The notes below the pieces were generated by a model that saw nothing but the letters and a program-made list of their open reading frames with translations, ran no database searches and had not been told where the DNA came from. A DNA stretch of 64,000 nucleotides, taken from contig OY282460.1 of assembly GCA_958296295.1 (NCBI GenBank), forward strand, positions 2,852,001 to 2,916,000, given 5' to 3'. Below are positions 19,304 to 28,024 of this stretch, piece by piece. The stretch is from an uncultured Pseudomonadales bacterium (GTDB lineage: Bacteria > Pseudomonadota > Gammaproteobacteria > Pseudomonadales > Azotimanducaceae). A program made the position numbers and the translations under genes. Within the stretch, counting starts at the first letter, position 1. Every line of letters starts with the position of its first letter.

Positions 19304-20302
19304 CTAGATGGCCCAGCCGCTCCAGATGTTGTCCGCAGTGGCGGCCACGTCCTCGTGGAAGTTGCGGGTGTCCACCCACCACTGGTACTTCGCTCCCGGC
19401 CCAAACTCGTCGTCATCAAAGTACGAAAGGCCGGCGCGCTGGTAGTCGCAAGGCACGATCAAGCGCACGGTGGGCGTCGCCGTCTCCGCCGAGTGGTTCA
19501 CGCCCGCGGAGTGCAGCAGGCGCGGATGCCAGAACACGACATCGCCGGCGGCCCCGGTGAATTCCACCGGCGTGATGTCGCGCAGCGCGGCGTCTCGCGC
19601 CAAGCGGAAGCCTTCGCCGCGCTCCGCGGAGATCCGCCCGCCATGCACAGTGTCCCAATGCGGATGCAGCAACAGGTGCGAGCCGGGCCACACGGTGAAG
19701 CCGCCGCACCGCGGCGGCACCTCGTGGGTGAGCACCATCGCGGCCAACTGCGCCGCCATGTAATCCGCGTGCGGACCCAAACGGGCCGGCGCTGTCGGCG
19801 GTTTGGGAAACACCGCGTAGATTCCCCGCACGCGCCGCGCCGGCTTGATGAGGCCGCCAAGCAAGGCCCGCGCCACCGCGAGCATGTGCGGATGGTTGGC
19901 GATGCGCCCGACCAAAAACGGTTCGGTGCCCACGCCGTTAGGCCCCGGCGAGCGCAACTTCCAAGTGCCGTGCGCGAGCCGCCCCACGCGGGCGACGGCC
20001 TCTCGCGGCCACTGGGGTTGCGCGGCAGCCGACCAGCCCGCCGGCTCGTCCCGGCGCAGAATGTTGCCTGGCACCTTGCTCCACAGGTGGTCGGCCACCT
20101 GCGCGAAAGCGTCCTCGTCGTCGATCAGGCCGCGCTTGATCAGAAATCCGTGTTGCTTGAAGAGGGCCACCTCGCCGGCGGCGATGCCGGGGCCGGCGGT
20201 GACGCACGGGGGATCCGCGAACGGCGTCGGTTCGCGGACCGCGACATCCTCGGCCGCCGGCTGGCCGGTCAGATGGCCGACGTTGTATTCGGTGTACGCC
20301 AC
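19304..20302 (-). CDS. PhyH-family Fe(II)/2-oxoglutarate dioxygenase
   Basis: 332 residues. The iron ligands are in 'LGPHADYMAAQL' (HxD) and the distal 'RLLHSAGVNHS'; the likely 2-oxoglutarate Arg is in 'TPTVRLIVPCDYQR'. Substrate unknown. The GTG start at 20302 is supported by AAGGA 8 nt upstream. Its first 15 and last 8-9 codons, and about 80 bp upstream, recur at 21340-21495 as a deletion scar and the end of the thioesterase gene. This copy therefore appears to have arisen with a tandem duplication. It probably forms a unit with the membrane protein at 18500-19252. Confidence 0.85.
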   Translation of the reverse strand: MAYTEYNVGHLTGQPAAEDVAVREPTPFADPPCVTAGPGIAAGEVALFKQHGFLIKRGLIDDEDAFAQVADHLWSKVPGNILRRDEPAGWSAAAQPQWPREAVARVGRLAHGTWKLRSPGPNGVGTEPFLVGRIANHPHMLAVARALLGGLIKPARRVRGIYAVFPKPPTAPARLGPHADYMAAQLAAMVLTHEVPPRCGGFTVWPGSHLLLHPHWDTVHGGRISAERGEGFRLARDAALRDITPVEFTGAAGDVVFWHPRLLHSAGVNHSAETATPTVRLIVPCDYQRAGLSYFDDDEFGPGAKYQWWVDTRNFHEDVAATADNIWSGWAI

Positions 20303-20385
20303 CGCATCGTTCCTTGTTGGCAGGCGAGTGGCGATCCGCTCGCCGGTTCAAGTATAGAACGCGCCGCTGGCCAGCCCGGCCGCTT
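20303..20385 (-). pseudogene. Remnant of TesB 3' end (duplication scar)
   Basis: About 80 bp directly upstream of the PhyH gene match the 3' part of the thioesterase gene at about 21415-21495, with shared blocks such as 'gttcaagtatagaacgcgcc' versus 'gttcgagcatagaacgcgcc'. In translation a 'GLASGAFYT' stub matches TesB 'GLANGAFYA', then ends in a stop. No intact gene is present. Between 20386 and 20496 I see nothing coding. The remnant shows that the ancestral order was TesB, PhyH, membrane protein on the minus strand. Confidence 0.7.
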
Positions 20386-20496
20386 GCGCCGCCGCGTGGA
20401 ACGGGTGGCGGCAGGCGCGGATGCCAAGCATCACATGAACGCTGCGGATGGAAGGCGCGGTGCGGTGACCCGGCACTGGCGGGGCCCGGAAAGAAG

Positions 20497-21282
20497 TTAG
20501 TCGAAGACCTTGGCGATCTGCCCGGTGTCGGCACCGTCCTTGATCACGCGCAGGTCGTGATAGGACACCGCGACCACGGCGGCTCGCACGCTCCAATACA
20601 CGGCGCCAAAAACAACGACTACAACAGCGAAAACGGCCAAGTTTGTCTCGCTGAGCAACGCCTCCTCCAAACTCCAACCGAACGCCCACCCGATCGCCAT
20701 GCTCGCCGCGCCCGCCAATACGCTCACCAAATAGCTGCCGACGTAGATCAGAAGGTCGATCCCGAATATCCGGCCTTTGGCGCCTTTGGTGAGTTCGTGG
20801 GTGCGCTTGACGCACTGCCACACGCCGATACGTTCCACGGCGGCGACCGGCACCCTCACCCACAACGCGAGCCAAAGGAGGATGCCTGGCACGATGAGCG
20901 CCAGAGTCCCCAAAGTGACAAACACCAAGCAGAGCAAACCGACGACGGATACGCGGGGAAGGGCCCGTACTGTGAACGCGAGCGTCTCTCCGAGGCCCGG
21001 CGGGCCGCTGCGCAGCGTGCGCACGACAACGAAGGTCATGCCCGCTTCGATCCAAAAAAGGTAGAAGCACAACACAAAGGCGTACGCGGCGAACCCGCTC
21101 CAGAGCACCGAGCCGGCCCCGGTGTCTTCGCCTAGAACCCAAGCGAAAGCAAACGCCAGGAACACGGTCAACGGCGTGACACCGATCGCCGCCAACACGA
21201 TCGCGTTGGGCAGGTTCTTCCAGTAAGTGGACAGACCCGCCTTGATCACATCGCCGATATCGAATCGAGACACTACCCGCAT
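20497..21282 (-). CDS. YHDLR-type multispanning membrane protein, copy 4
   Basis: 261 residues. Starts 'RFDIGDVIKAGLSTYWKNLP', has 'KRTHELTKGAKGRIFGI' in the centre, and ends 'VSYHDLRVIKDGADTGQIAK'. About six membrane helices. It is the most divergent of the four copies. Upstream, at 21340-21414, lies a collapsed PhyH copy in the position where copy 3 has its intact PhyH neighbour. Confidence 0.75.
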   Translation of the reverse strand: MRVVSRFDIGDVIKAGLSTYWKNLPNAIVLAAIGVTPLTVFLAFAFAWVLGEDTGAGSVLWSGFAAYAFVLCFYLFWIEAGMTFVVVRTLRSGPPGLGETLAFTVRALPRVSVVGLLCLVFVTLGTLALIVPGILLWLALWVRVPVAAVERIGVWQCVKRTHELTKGAKGRIFGIDLLIYVGSYLVSVLAGAASMAIGWAFGWSLEEALLSETNLAVFAVVVVVFGAVYWSVRAAVVAVSYHDLRVIKDGADTGQIAKVFD

Positions 21283-21339
21283 GGCTTCGCCTCTTGGTTC
21301 TCCCCTTCTTGCCCGCCGCGCCGCGCGGGCACCGCAAGC

Positions 21340-21414
21340 CTAGATGGCCCAGCCGCTCCAGACGTTGTCCGGCTGGCCGGTCAAGTGGCCGACGTTGTAT
21401 TCAGTGTACGCCAC
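21340..21414 (-). pseudogene. PhyH deletion remnant (24 codons, in frame)
   Basis: Reading from the GTG at 21414, the first 15 codons, 'AYTEYNVGHLTGQP' after the start, match the start of the PhyH gene at 20302. They join directly and in frame to 'DNVWSGWAI', matching that gene's final codons, and a stop. Some 310 internal codons are missing. The junction shares CCG with both parental ends, consistent with a microhomology deletion. A GAGGGAAC ribosome site is retained. It overlaps the last codons of the thioesterase gene in another frame. It is probably a dead scar; expression as a micropeptide is possible but unsupported. Confidence 0.8.
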
Positions 21415-22235
21415 CGCATCGTTCCCTCTTGCAGGCAAGTGGCGACCCGCTCGCCGGTTCGAGCATAGAACGCGCCGTTCGCCAGCCCGCGCCCGCCGCC
21501 GGTGATCACCACGGTTTGCGCGAACAGCAGCCACTCGTCGGCGCGAGCCGGTTGGTGGAACCACATGGCGTGATCGAGGCTGGTGCCATTGAAGCACGGA
21601 TCCTGCCAGCGTCCGCCGAGCGGCAGCGTGGTGTTGTCCACCAAGGTGGTGTCGGAGAGGTAGGCCAGCGCCGCTTGTTGCACTCGATGATCCGGCGGCA
21701 GCGGTTCGCGCACGCGCATCCACATGAGTTGCGCCTCCAGCACCGGCTCGCCGGGCGCGTTCCGGGGCGGATTCACATAGCGGATGTCCACCGGGCGCGA
21801 GGAACCGTGCCAGTAGCTGGCGCCCGTTTGCGCTTTCGTGAAGTCGTCGTAGGTGTAGGACACCGCCTCGGGCGGGGGCGCATCGGGCATGGCCGCGCCT
21901 TGGTAGCGCGGCGTCTCCTCGGGGGTTTGGAAGGACGCGAGCAGGCGAAACAACTCCTTGCCGCGCTGCCGCGCGATCACCTGTCGCGCCGAGTACGAGC
22001 GCCCGTCGCGCACCTTCTCCACAGCCAGCGACACCGGCAGATCCACATCGCCCGGGCGCAGGAAATAACCGTGCAGCGAGTTCGCCGGCCGGTCGTCGGG
22101 CAAGGTCGTCTGCGCCGCAGCAAGGCACTGGGCGAGAAACTGGCCGCCAAACACGCGCTCGCCCTTGTCGGGCGCGGCCGGGGCGACGAACGTGCCGTCC
22201 GACTGCGCTTGCAGGGCGATCAACGCAGTGAACAT
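21381..22235 (-). CDS. tesB: Acyl-CoA thioesterase II
   Basis: 284 residues, double hot-dog thioesterase that hydrolyses acyl-CoA to free acid and CoA. Typical blocks are 'ERVFGGQFLAQCLAAAQTTL', 'SLHGYFLRPGD', 'LAYLSDTTL' (catalytic Asp region), 'GTSLDHAMWFH' and 'VATCLQEGTMR' (catalytic Gln region). The C-terminus runs into the PhyH remnant, so its last 11 residues are encoded in sequence derived from the neighbour. The start has no strong ribosome site. It is divergent from the LLM oxidoreductase at 22350. Confidence 0.9.
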   Translation of the reverse strand: MFTALIALQAQSDGTFVAPAAPDKGERVFGGQFLAQCLAAAQTTLPDDRPANSLHGYFLRPGDVDLPVSLAVEKVRDGRSYSARQVIARQRGKELFRLLASFQTPEETPRYQGAAMPDAPPPEAVSYTYDDFTKAQTGASYWHGSSRPVDIRYVNPPRNAPGEPVLEAQLMWMRVREPLPPDHRVQQAALAYLSDTTLVDNTTLPLGGRWQDPCFNGTSLDHAMWFHQPARADEWLLFAQTVVITGGGRGLANGAFYARTGERVATCLQEGTMRWRTLNTTSAT

Positions 22236-22349
22236 GAAGCGGACGTGGTTGGCATGGGCGAATCATACGCCGGGCTCTTGGCCGCCAGCGGCGCTGCGTC
22301 CGTACGAGCGTGTAATCTAAGCGCTTCGCCGTGCGGGGGAAACCGAGGG

Positions 22350-23354
22350 ATGAAACTGGGATTGGGCATCGGCGCGTTCGGACCGCCGGGGGGCGAGCGC
22401 CTGGTCGCGCTGGCGAAGGAGGCCGAGGCGCTTGGCTACGACACCATCTGGGCGCCGGAGATCTACGGAGCGGACTGCTTCACGCCGCTGACGTGGATCG
22501 GCGCGAACACCGAGCGCATCAAGCTCGGCACGTCCATCATGCAGATTTCCGCGCGCACACCGGCAAGCGCGGCCATGCAAGCGGTGTCGTTAGACCACCT
22601 CTCCAACGGCCGCCTCATTCTCGGCATCGGCGTCTCCGGCCCCCAAGTTGTTGAGGGCTGGTACGGCCAGCCCTATCCCAAACCGTTGGCGAGAACGCGC
22701 GAGTGGGTGGCCATCTTCCGGCAGATCGTCGCCCGTCAAGGGCCGGTCTCCTTCGCCGGCAGGCACTACCAGCTGCCTTTGCCCGGCGGCACCGGCCTCG
22801 GCAAACCGTTGAAGCTGATCCTGCACCCGGTGCGCGAGCACATTCCCGTCTATCTCGGCGCCGAAGGCCCGAAGAACGTCGCCCTGGGCGCGGAGGTCTG
22901 CGACGGCTGGATTCCCATGTTCCTCTCGCCGTACCGCATGATGGAGATGTACAAGGACGCCATGCGCATCCGCAAAAAGGATTTCGAGATAGCCGCCGCG
23001 GTGACGGTGATCATCGACGACGACGTGCCGCGGGCGCTGCGTCAGATCAAGCAGAACGTCGGCTTCTACGTCGGCGGCATGGGCGCCAAGAGCTTCAACG
23101 TTCACAAGGATCACGTCACCCGCATGGGCTTCGGCGAAGCCGCCGACCGCGTGCAGGAGCTGTTCCTGGCCGGCCGCCGCGACGAGGCCATCGCCACGGT
23201 GCCGGACGAGCTCTGCGACGAGATCGCGCTGGTAGGCCCCAGGGCGCGCATCCGCGAACGCCTGTCGGCGTGGCGGGAAAGCCCGGTGACGATGCTGAAC
23301 GTGGGCACGGCGAACCGCGACACGTTGCGCTTCATGGCCGAGGAGTTGCTGTAG
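22350..23354 (+). CDS. Luciferase-like (LLM) flavin-dependent oxidoreductase
   Basis: 334 residues, TIM-barrel flavin/F420-type oxidoreductase of the bacterial luciferase superfamily. 'MKLGLGIGAFGPPGGERLV' at the start, 'LGYDTIWAPEIYGADCFTPL', 'TERIKLGTSIMQISARTP' and 'LDHLSNGRLILGIGVSGPQV' are classic blocks of the F420-dependent subgroup. The last about 100 residues carry the usual helical C-terminus. ATG 22350 directly follows a GAGGG stretch. Substrate and cofactor (FMN or F420) cannot be told from sequence. Confidence 0.88.
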   Translation: MKLGLGIGAFGPPGGERLVALAKEAEALGYDTIWAPEIYGADCFTPLTWIGANTERIKLGTSIMQISARTPASAAMQAVSLDHLSNGRLILGIGVSGPQVVEGWYGQPYPKPLARTREWVAIFRQIVARQGPVSFAGRHYQLPLPGGTGLGKPLKLILHPVREHIPVYLGAEGPKNVALGAEVCDGWIPMFLSPYRMMEMYKDAMRIRKKDFEIAAAVTVIIDDDVPRALRQIKQNVGFYVGGMGAKSFNVHKDHVTRMGFGEAADRVQELFLAGRRDEAIATVPDELCDEIALVGPRARIRERLSAWRESPVTMLNVGTANRDTLRFMAEELL

Positions 23355-23518
23355 GGCGAGCAATGGGCGGCCGATGCGAACCGTGCGCGCAGATAGGTGG
23401 CCAACAACCGGACAGGTTCGGGCAATTGCTCTCGAAACCGAAGCTGATCGCGCCCTCGTCGGTGGACAAACAGCGCCGCGGCGCGTCAGACTCGCCGTCT
23501 CGCGTTGTTTGAGAAATC

Positions 23519-25285
23519 ATGGCCGCCGCCTACCCACCCATCCCCTACGGACGTTCCGCGTTCCCGAGCATCCGGCGGGACGGTTGCCTGTACGTCGACA
23601 AGACGCGCTTTCTGCGGGAACTGGAGAAGGAGCGCTACGTCTTCTTCATCCGTCCGCGTCGGTTTGGCAAATCGCTGTGGCTCGCCATGCTGGAGTGCTA
23701 CTACGACCGCACGCAGAAGGACGGCTTTGAAGCCCTCTTCGCCGGCACGGAGATCGGCCGCGAACCCACCGCGAACCACAGCCGCTATCTGGTTGTGTAC
23801 TTCGACTTCTCCGCCTTCAACCACAAGCCGGATACCTTGGAGCAGCGGTTCGAGGAATACTGCTTCCGGCAGCTACGCGATGCGTTGCGACGCAACCCCG
23901 ATCTGTTCGACGACGAGGCCACGCGGGACATCCTGGGCCATCCCTCAATCGGCGGCAAGCTCGACGAGCTGTTCCTGCGCAACCGCGAACGCGGCGTACC
24001 TGTGTACGTCATGGTCGACGAGTACGACAACTTCGCCAACACGATACTGGCGCACGAGGGCGACGAGGCGTACCAGTCGCTAACCCACGGCAGCGGCTTC
24101 TACCGCAGCTTCTTCGCGGCGCTCAAGGCTGGCACATCGCGCACCGGCAGCATCGAGCGCCTGTTCGTCACCGGCGTCTCGCCGATCACGATGGACGACG
24201 TGACCAGTGGCTTCAACATCGGCACCAACGCCAGCCTGGAAGCGCGGTTCAACGAGATGCTCGGCTTCACCGAGGACGAGGTGCGCGATGTGCTTGCAAC
24301 CTACCATCGGCTCGGCGCACTGCACGAGGACCCGGATGAGGCCTTGACTGTGATGCGCGAGTGGTACAACGGCTACCGCTTCGCCCAAGAGGCCGAACGC
24401 GATGTCTACAACACCGACATGGTGCTCCACTATCTGCGCTATTCCCTCGCCAACATGCGCCGGCCGAACGAGCTCATCGACAACAACATCCGCATCGACT
24501 ACGGCAAGCTGCGCCACTTGCTGGTGGTGAGCCGGCAGGCCCGCCAACCGGAATTGAACGGCAACTTCCACCTGCTGCGGCATGTCGTCGCCGAGGAGCG
24601 CGCCAATAGCCGCATCCACGGCAGCTTCCCCCTCGAACGGCTCGCCGAGCGCGAGAACTTCCTCTCGCTGCTGCACTTTTTCGGCCTGCTCAGCATCCGC
24701 GGGGCTGCTCGCGGAATGCCCGTGCTCGGCATTCCCAACCAGACCGTGAAGCACCTGTTGTACGGTTTCCTGCGCGATGCCTACCGCGACGCCGGCCTGT
24801 TCGCCGTGGACTTCTACGAACTGGAAGGGATGCTGCGCGACATGGCCTACGATGGCGCGTGGCACCCGGTGATCGAGTTCCTGGCCGGCGCCATTGCCCG
24901 GCATACCGGCATCCGCGACTACATTGCCGGCGAGAAGGTGTTGCAGGGTTTCCTGGCGGCGTACTTGTGCCTCGCGGACTGCTTCCTGTTCCACTCGGAA
25001 AAGGAACTGAACGGCGGCTACGCCGACATCTGCCTAGAGCCGCACCTGGCAAGCTATCCGGACATGGGCCACGGCTATGTGGTGGAGCTCAAGTACCTCA
25101 AGCAGAATGAAGGAAGCGAAAATCGGATAGACGCCGCGGCCAGCGAGGCCGTCCGGCAGCTGCGCCAGTACTTGGCGGACGCGGCTCTAGCGCGACAGTT
25201 TCCGACGGTGCGCTTCACCGGTTTGGCGCTGGTTTTCCATGGTTCAGAACTGGTGCGAAGCGAAGCCGTTGCCGTTGGCGCGTAG
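23519..25285 (+). CDS. AAA-ATPase-like/PD-(D/E)XK nuclease-like protein, copy A
   Basis: 588 residues. The N-terminal AAA-ATPase-like domain opens with 'PPIPYG' and 'YVDKTRFLREL', has an atypical P-loop 'RPRRFGKS' at 45-52 and Walker B-like 'YVMVDEYDNF' near 165-175. The C-terminal PD-(D/E)XK-like region has Asp503, Glu523 and Lys525 in 'GYADI' and 'VVELKYLK'. This is the AAA-ATPase_like plus PDDEXK_9 architecture, abundant in bacteria; its function is unclear, with mobile-DNA or defence roles suggested. It is paralogous to 25595-27463 and converges with it around an antitoxin gene. The ribosome site is weak. Confidence 0.85.
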   Translation: MAAAYPPIPYGRSAFPSIRRDGCLYVDKTRFLRELEKERYVFFIRPRRFGKSLWLAMLECYYDRTQKDGFEALFAGTEIGREPTANHSRYLVVYFDFSAFNHKPDTLEQRFEEYCFRQLRDALRRNPDLFDDEATRDILGHPSIGGKLDELFLRNRERGVPVYVMVDEYDNFANTILAHEGDEAYQSLTHGSGFYRSFFAALKAGTSRTGSIERLFVTGVSPITMDDVTSGFNIGTNASLEARFNEMLGFTEDEVRDVLATYHRLGALHEDPDEALTVMREWYNGYRFAQEAERDVYNTDMVLHYLRYSLANMRRPNELIDNNIRIDYGKLRHLLVVSRQARQPELNGNFHLLRHVVAEERANSRIHGSFPLERLAERENFLSLLHFFGLLSIRGAARGMPVLGIPNQTVKHLLYGFLRDAYRDAGLFAVDFYELEGMLRDMAYDGAWHPVIEFLAGAIARHTGIRDYIAGEKVLQGFLAAYLCLADCFLFHSEKELNGGYADICLEPHLASYPDMGHGYVVELKYLKQNEGSENRIDAAASEAVRQLRQYLADAALARQFPTVRFTGLALVFHGSELVRSEAVAVGA

Positions 25286-25319
25286 CATATCTGGTCAGCA
25301 AGGTCAGAAGGAAATCGAC

Positions 25320-25598
25320 ATGGCGAGTTGGCAGATGCAAGAGGCCAGGACCCGATTCGGCGACCTGATGACGGCTGCGGCGGAACACGGCCCGCAGACG
25401 ATCATGACTCGAGGTAGCAGAAGAGTCGCCGTCGTCCTCTCGGCCGACGACTACGACCGGCTGAGTCGCGCCAAACCATCCCTTGCGAGGTTCCTGAGGG
25501 ATTCGCCGCTGGCCGGCGTTGATCTCGACTTGAAGCGTGACCGCTCGGCGGGTCGTCGGGTTCAGCCAACACCGGAGCCCTTGCCTAGCTCACCCTAG
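25320..25598 (+). CDS. Phd/YefM-type antitoxin, no toxin partner
   Basis: 92 residues. N-terminal Phd/YefM fold 'WQMQEARTRFGDLMTAA', then 'TIMTRGSRRVAVVLSADDYD', and a C-terminal toxin-binding tail with the typical 'FLRDSPLAGVDLDLKRDRS' motif. AAGGAAA lies 7 nt before ATG 25320. In the usual locus a PIN-domain or RelE-type toxin follows at once. Here the next gene is on the opposite strand and overlaps the antitoxin end by 4 nt, so the toxin is absent. It lies 34 nt downstream of the AAA/PD-(D/E)XK gene on the same strand and may be co-transcribed with it. Confidence 0.85.
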   Translation: MASWQMQEARTRFGDLMTAAAEHGPQTIMTRGSRRVAVVLSADDYDRLSRAKPSLARFLRDSPLAGVDLDLKRDRSAGRRVQPTPEPLPSSP

Positions 25599-27463
25599 AG
25601 CCCCACGGGGCCGCCATCCGCCCCATCAACCGCCTCGGCGGCCACCAGTTCCCAGCCGCGAAACACCAGCGCCAGCCCGGTGAACCGAATCGACGGGTGC
25701 TGCCGCGCCAACCGCTCTTCCGCCAGATAACCGCGCAGCTGCTCCTTGGCGGCGCCGAGGGTGGAACGTGCCAGCGCATCGCCATCCCGGCCGCGTTTGA
25801 GGTACTTCAGCTCGATCACGTACCCGTGGCGCAACGTCGGATACCGGGCCGTCAACGGCGCCACAACCATGTCCGCGTAGCCCTTGCCGAGTTCCCGCTC
25901 GGTGTGGAACACGAAGCAGCTGGACGCGCCCAAGTAGGCAGCGAGGAAGCCCTGCAGCAGCCGCTCGCCCTGCACGTAGTCCCGCACGCTGGTCTGCCGC
26001 CGCAGCGCGTCCGCCAGGAACTCCACCGCCGGGCGCCACGCGCCATCCCTCGCCATCCCCCAAGTGAGGTCCTCGAACGCCAGCAGATCCACCGAGAACA
26101 CGCCCACGTCGCGGTAGGCGTCGCGCAGGTAGCCGTACATCAGCCGCCGCACGGTCTGGTTGGGAATGCCGAGGCGCAACCGGCCGTCCACCGCGCCGCG
26201 GATGGACAGCAGCCCGAAGCAGTGCAGCAGCGTCAGGAAGTTCTCGCGCTGGCCAAGCTGGTCCACCGGGAAGCTGGGGCTTACGTCCGAATCCACCCGC
26301 CCCTCGGCGATCACCTCGCGCAGCACGTCGAAGTTGCCGTTGAGGCCAAGCGCCTGCGCGTTGCGCAGCTCGGCGCTGTTCGAGACCCGGAGCGGCACCT
26401 CGGCGCGAGCCGCCCGCTCGGCGGCGACCGTGGCGTCGCGGTTCACCACCACCAGATGGCGCAGCTTCGTGTAGTCCACGTGCACGTTGGTGTCGATCAG
26501 GTACCGCGGGCCACGCTTGTTCGGGATGGAGTGCTTGAGGTAATACAGGACCGTGTCGGTGTTGTAGATGTCCTCCGTCACCCCCTTGGCGAAGCGGTAG
26601 CCGCTGTACCACTCCCGCATCACCGCCATGGCCGCGTCCGCATCCTCGTCGAACACGCCCAGATCCCGGTAAAGCTCCACCAGATCGCGCACTTCCGTTT
26701 CCGTGAAGCCAACCATCTGGTTGTACGCCGCATCAAAGCTGATGTTCGTGCCGATGTTGAAGCCGCTGGTCACGTCGTCCATCGTCACCGGCGAGACGCC
26801 GGTGATGAACAGCCGCTCCAGATTGCCGGACTCCGTGCCCGCCTTCAGGGTGGCGAAGAAGTCCGTGAAGAAGCCGCTGCCGTGCGTCACCCCGCGGCAA
26901 GCGGCCTCGCCCTCGCCGGCCAAAATCGTGTTGGCGAAGTTGTCGTACTCGTCGATCAGCAGGCAAAGCCGAACGCCGAGCCGGTCAGCCCGCAGGAACA
27001 GCTCGTTCAGCCGGCCGCCCATCGTCGGCGGCGACAGGATGCGGCGCGTCAGCTCCTCGGAGAACACGTCCGCGTTCGCCTCAAGCATTCCCCGCAGCCG
27101 CGTGTGGCAGTATTCCTCGAAGCGCTCCTCCAACGTCTCCAAGCGCTTGCTGAACGCCGAGAAGTTCAGCCGCAGCACCGCGTAGCGGCCGCGGTTCGCG
27201 GTGGGTTCGCGGCCGATGTCCGTGCCGGCGAACAGCGCCTCAAAGCCGTCCTTCCGGGTGCGGTCGTAGTATTGCTCCAGGATCGACACCCAGCACGTCT
27301 TGCCGAACCGCCGCGGACGCAGGAAGAAAACGTGGCGCTCGTTCTCCAGCTCGCGCACGAAGCGCGTCTTGTCCACATAGAGGAAGCCCTCCCGCCGGAT
27401 AGCACGGAAGTCCGCCAGGCCGTAGGGAATGGGCGGATAGGGCTTGCGGACAGCGGCTGCCAC
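25595..27463 (-). CDS. AAA-ATPase-like/PD-(D/E)XK nuclease-like protein, copy B
   Basis: 622 residues, full-length paralogue of 23519-25285: the same 'KPYPPIPYG' start, P-loop 'RPRRFGKT', 'LLIDEYDNFANTILAGEGE', and C-terminal 'GYADMVVAPLTARYPTLRHG' followed by 'VIELKYLK'. It carries an extra about 25-residue segment in the middle ('AERAARAEVPLRVSNSAELR'). The GTG at 27463 is chosen over an upstream in-frame start because GGGAGG lies 8 nt before it. The 3' end overlaps the antitoxin gene by 4 nt in convergent orientation. Confidence 0.85.
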   Translation of the reverse strand: MAAAVRKPYPPIPYGLADFRAIRREGFLYVDKTRFVRELENERHVFFLRPRRFGKTCWVSILEQYYDRTRKDGFEALFAGTDIGREPTANRGRYAVLRLNFSAFSKRLETLEERFEEYCHTRLRGMLEANADVFSEELTRRILSPPTMGGRLNELFLRADRLGVRLCLLIDEYDNFANTILAGEGEAACRGVTHGSGFFTDFFATLKAGTESGNLERLFITGVSPVTMDDVTSGFNIGTNISFDAAYNQMVGFTETEVRDLVELYRDLGVFDEDADAAMAVMREWYSGYRFAKGVTEDIYNTDTVLYYLKHSIPNKRGPRYLIDTNVHVDYTKLRHLVVVNRDATVAAERAARAEVPLRVSNSAELRNAQALGLNGNFDVLREVIAEGRVDSDVSPSFPVDQLGQRENFLTLLHCFGLLSIRGAVDGRLRLGIPNQTVRRLMYGYLRDAYRDVGVFSVDLLAFEDLTWGMARDGAWRPAVEFLADALRRQTSVRDYVQGERLLQGFLAAYLGASSCFVFHTERELGKGYADMVVAPLTARYPTLRHGYVIELKYLKRGRDGDALARSTLGAAKEQLRGYLAEERLARQHPSIRFTGLALVFRGWELVAAEAVDGADGGPVGL

Positions 27464-27680
27464 GGCACCTGCCTCCCGAAGGGCGGTCAACGTTGGGATT
27501 CTCACACCGGGGACGCGGGCTGTCCAACGAAGGGCGCTTGTGGCGCTACTAAACGGGCGAGCGGGCCAGACTGACACAAGATGCCAACACGCCGAGACTA
27601 GGCTGTCGCCGCTATCGTCGCGAACTGGCTATCGGCGCCTCGATCGGCGACAATGCGCCCGCATTCACTCTCGCCGCCCC

Positions 27681-27770
27681 GGAGAGGTGCCAGAGCGGCC
27701 GAATGGGCCTGACTCGAAATCAGGTGTGTCCTTGCGGGCACCCAGGGTTCGAATCCCTGCCTCTCCGCCA
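27681..27770 (+). tRNA. tRNA-Ser(CGA)
   Basis: 90-nt class II tRNA. Acceptor stem GGAGAGG (27681-27687) pairs with CCTCTCC (27760-27766), then discriminator G and an encoded CCA. Anticodon stem CCTGA/TCAGG encloses loop CTCGAAA, with anticodon CGA reading UCG. A long variable arm (GTGTCCTTGCGGGCACC) and a T arm around GGTTCGAATCC are present. The 217 bp before it and 254 bp after it hold no gene I can support. The region after it starts with about 50 bp of unusually AT-rich sequence. Confidence 0.97.
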
Positions 27771-28024
27771 CTACCATGATTTATGCTATTGATTACAATA
27801 CTCTTTTTGGTTCAACGGGACGCTGTTTGCGCCAATTCTTGTGCCTTTTCTCCCGCGACGCGGGCTCGTCGGAGGCGGCGGCGGCTGGAATCGGCGCGGC
27901 GGGGTGGGCGCGACCAGCCGCTTCGGTATGATGCGCGGCGTGATAGTGGTGGCGACGGTGCATGGGGCCTGCCGGCCGCCAAATGCAACGATCCCGCCAA
28001 TGGGGTAGTGGGCGCGCCCGATGT

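Noticed and set aside
27771..28024. tRNA-Ser as an integration site for a genomic island
   Set aside because: No integrase gene and no repeated tRNA 3' end are visible downstream, only a short AT-rich stretch.
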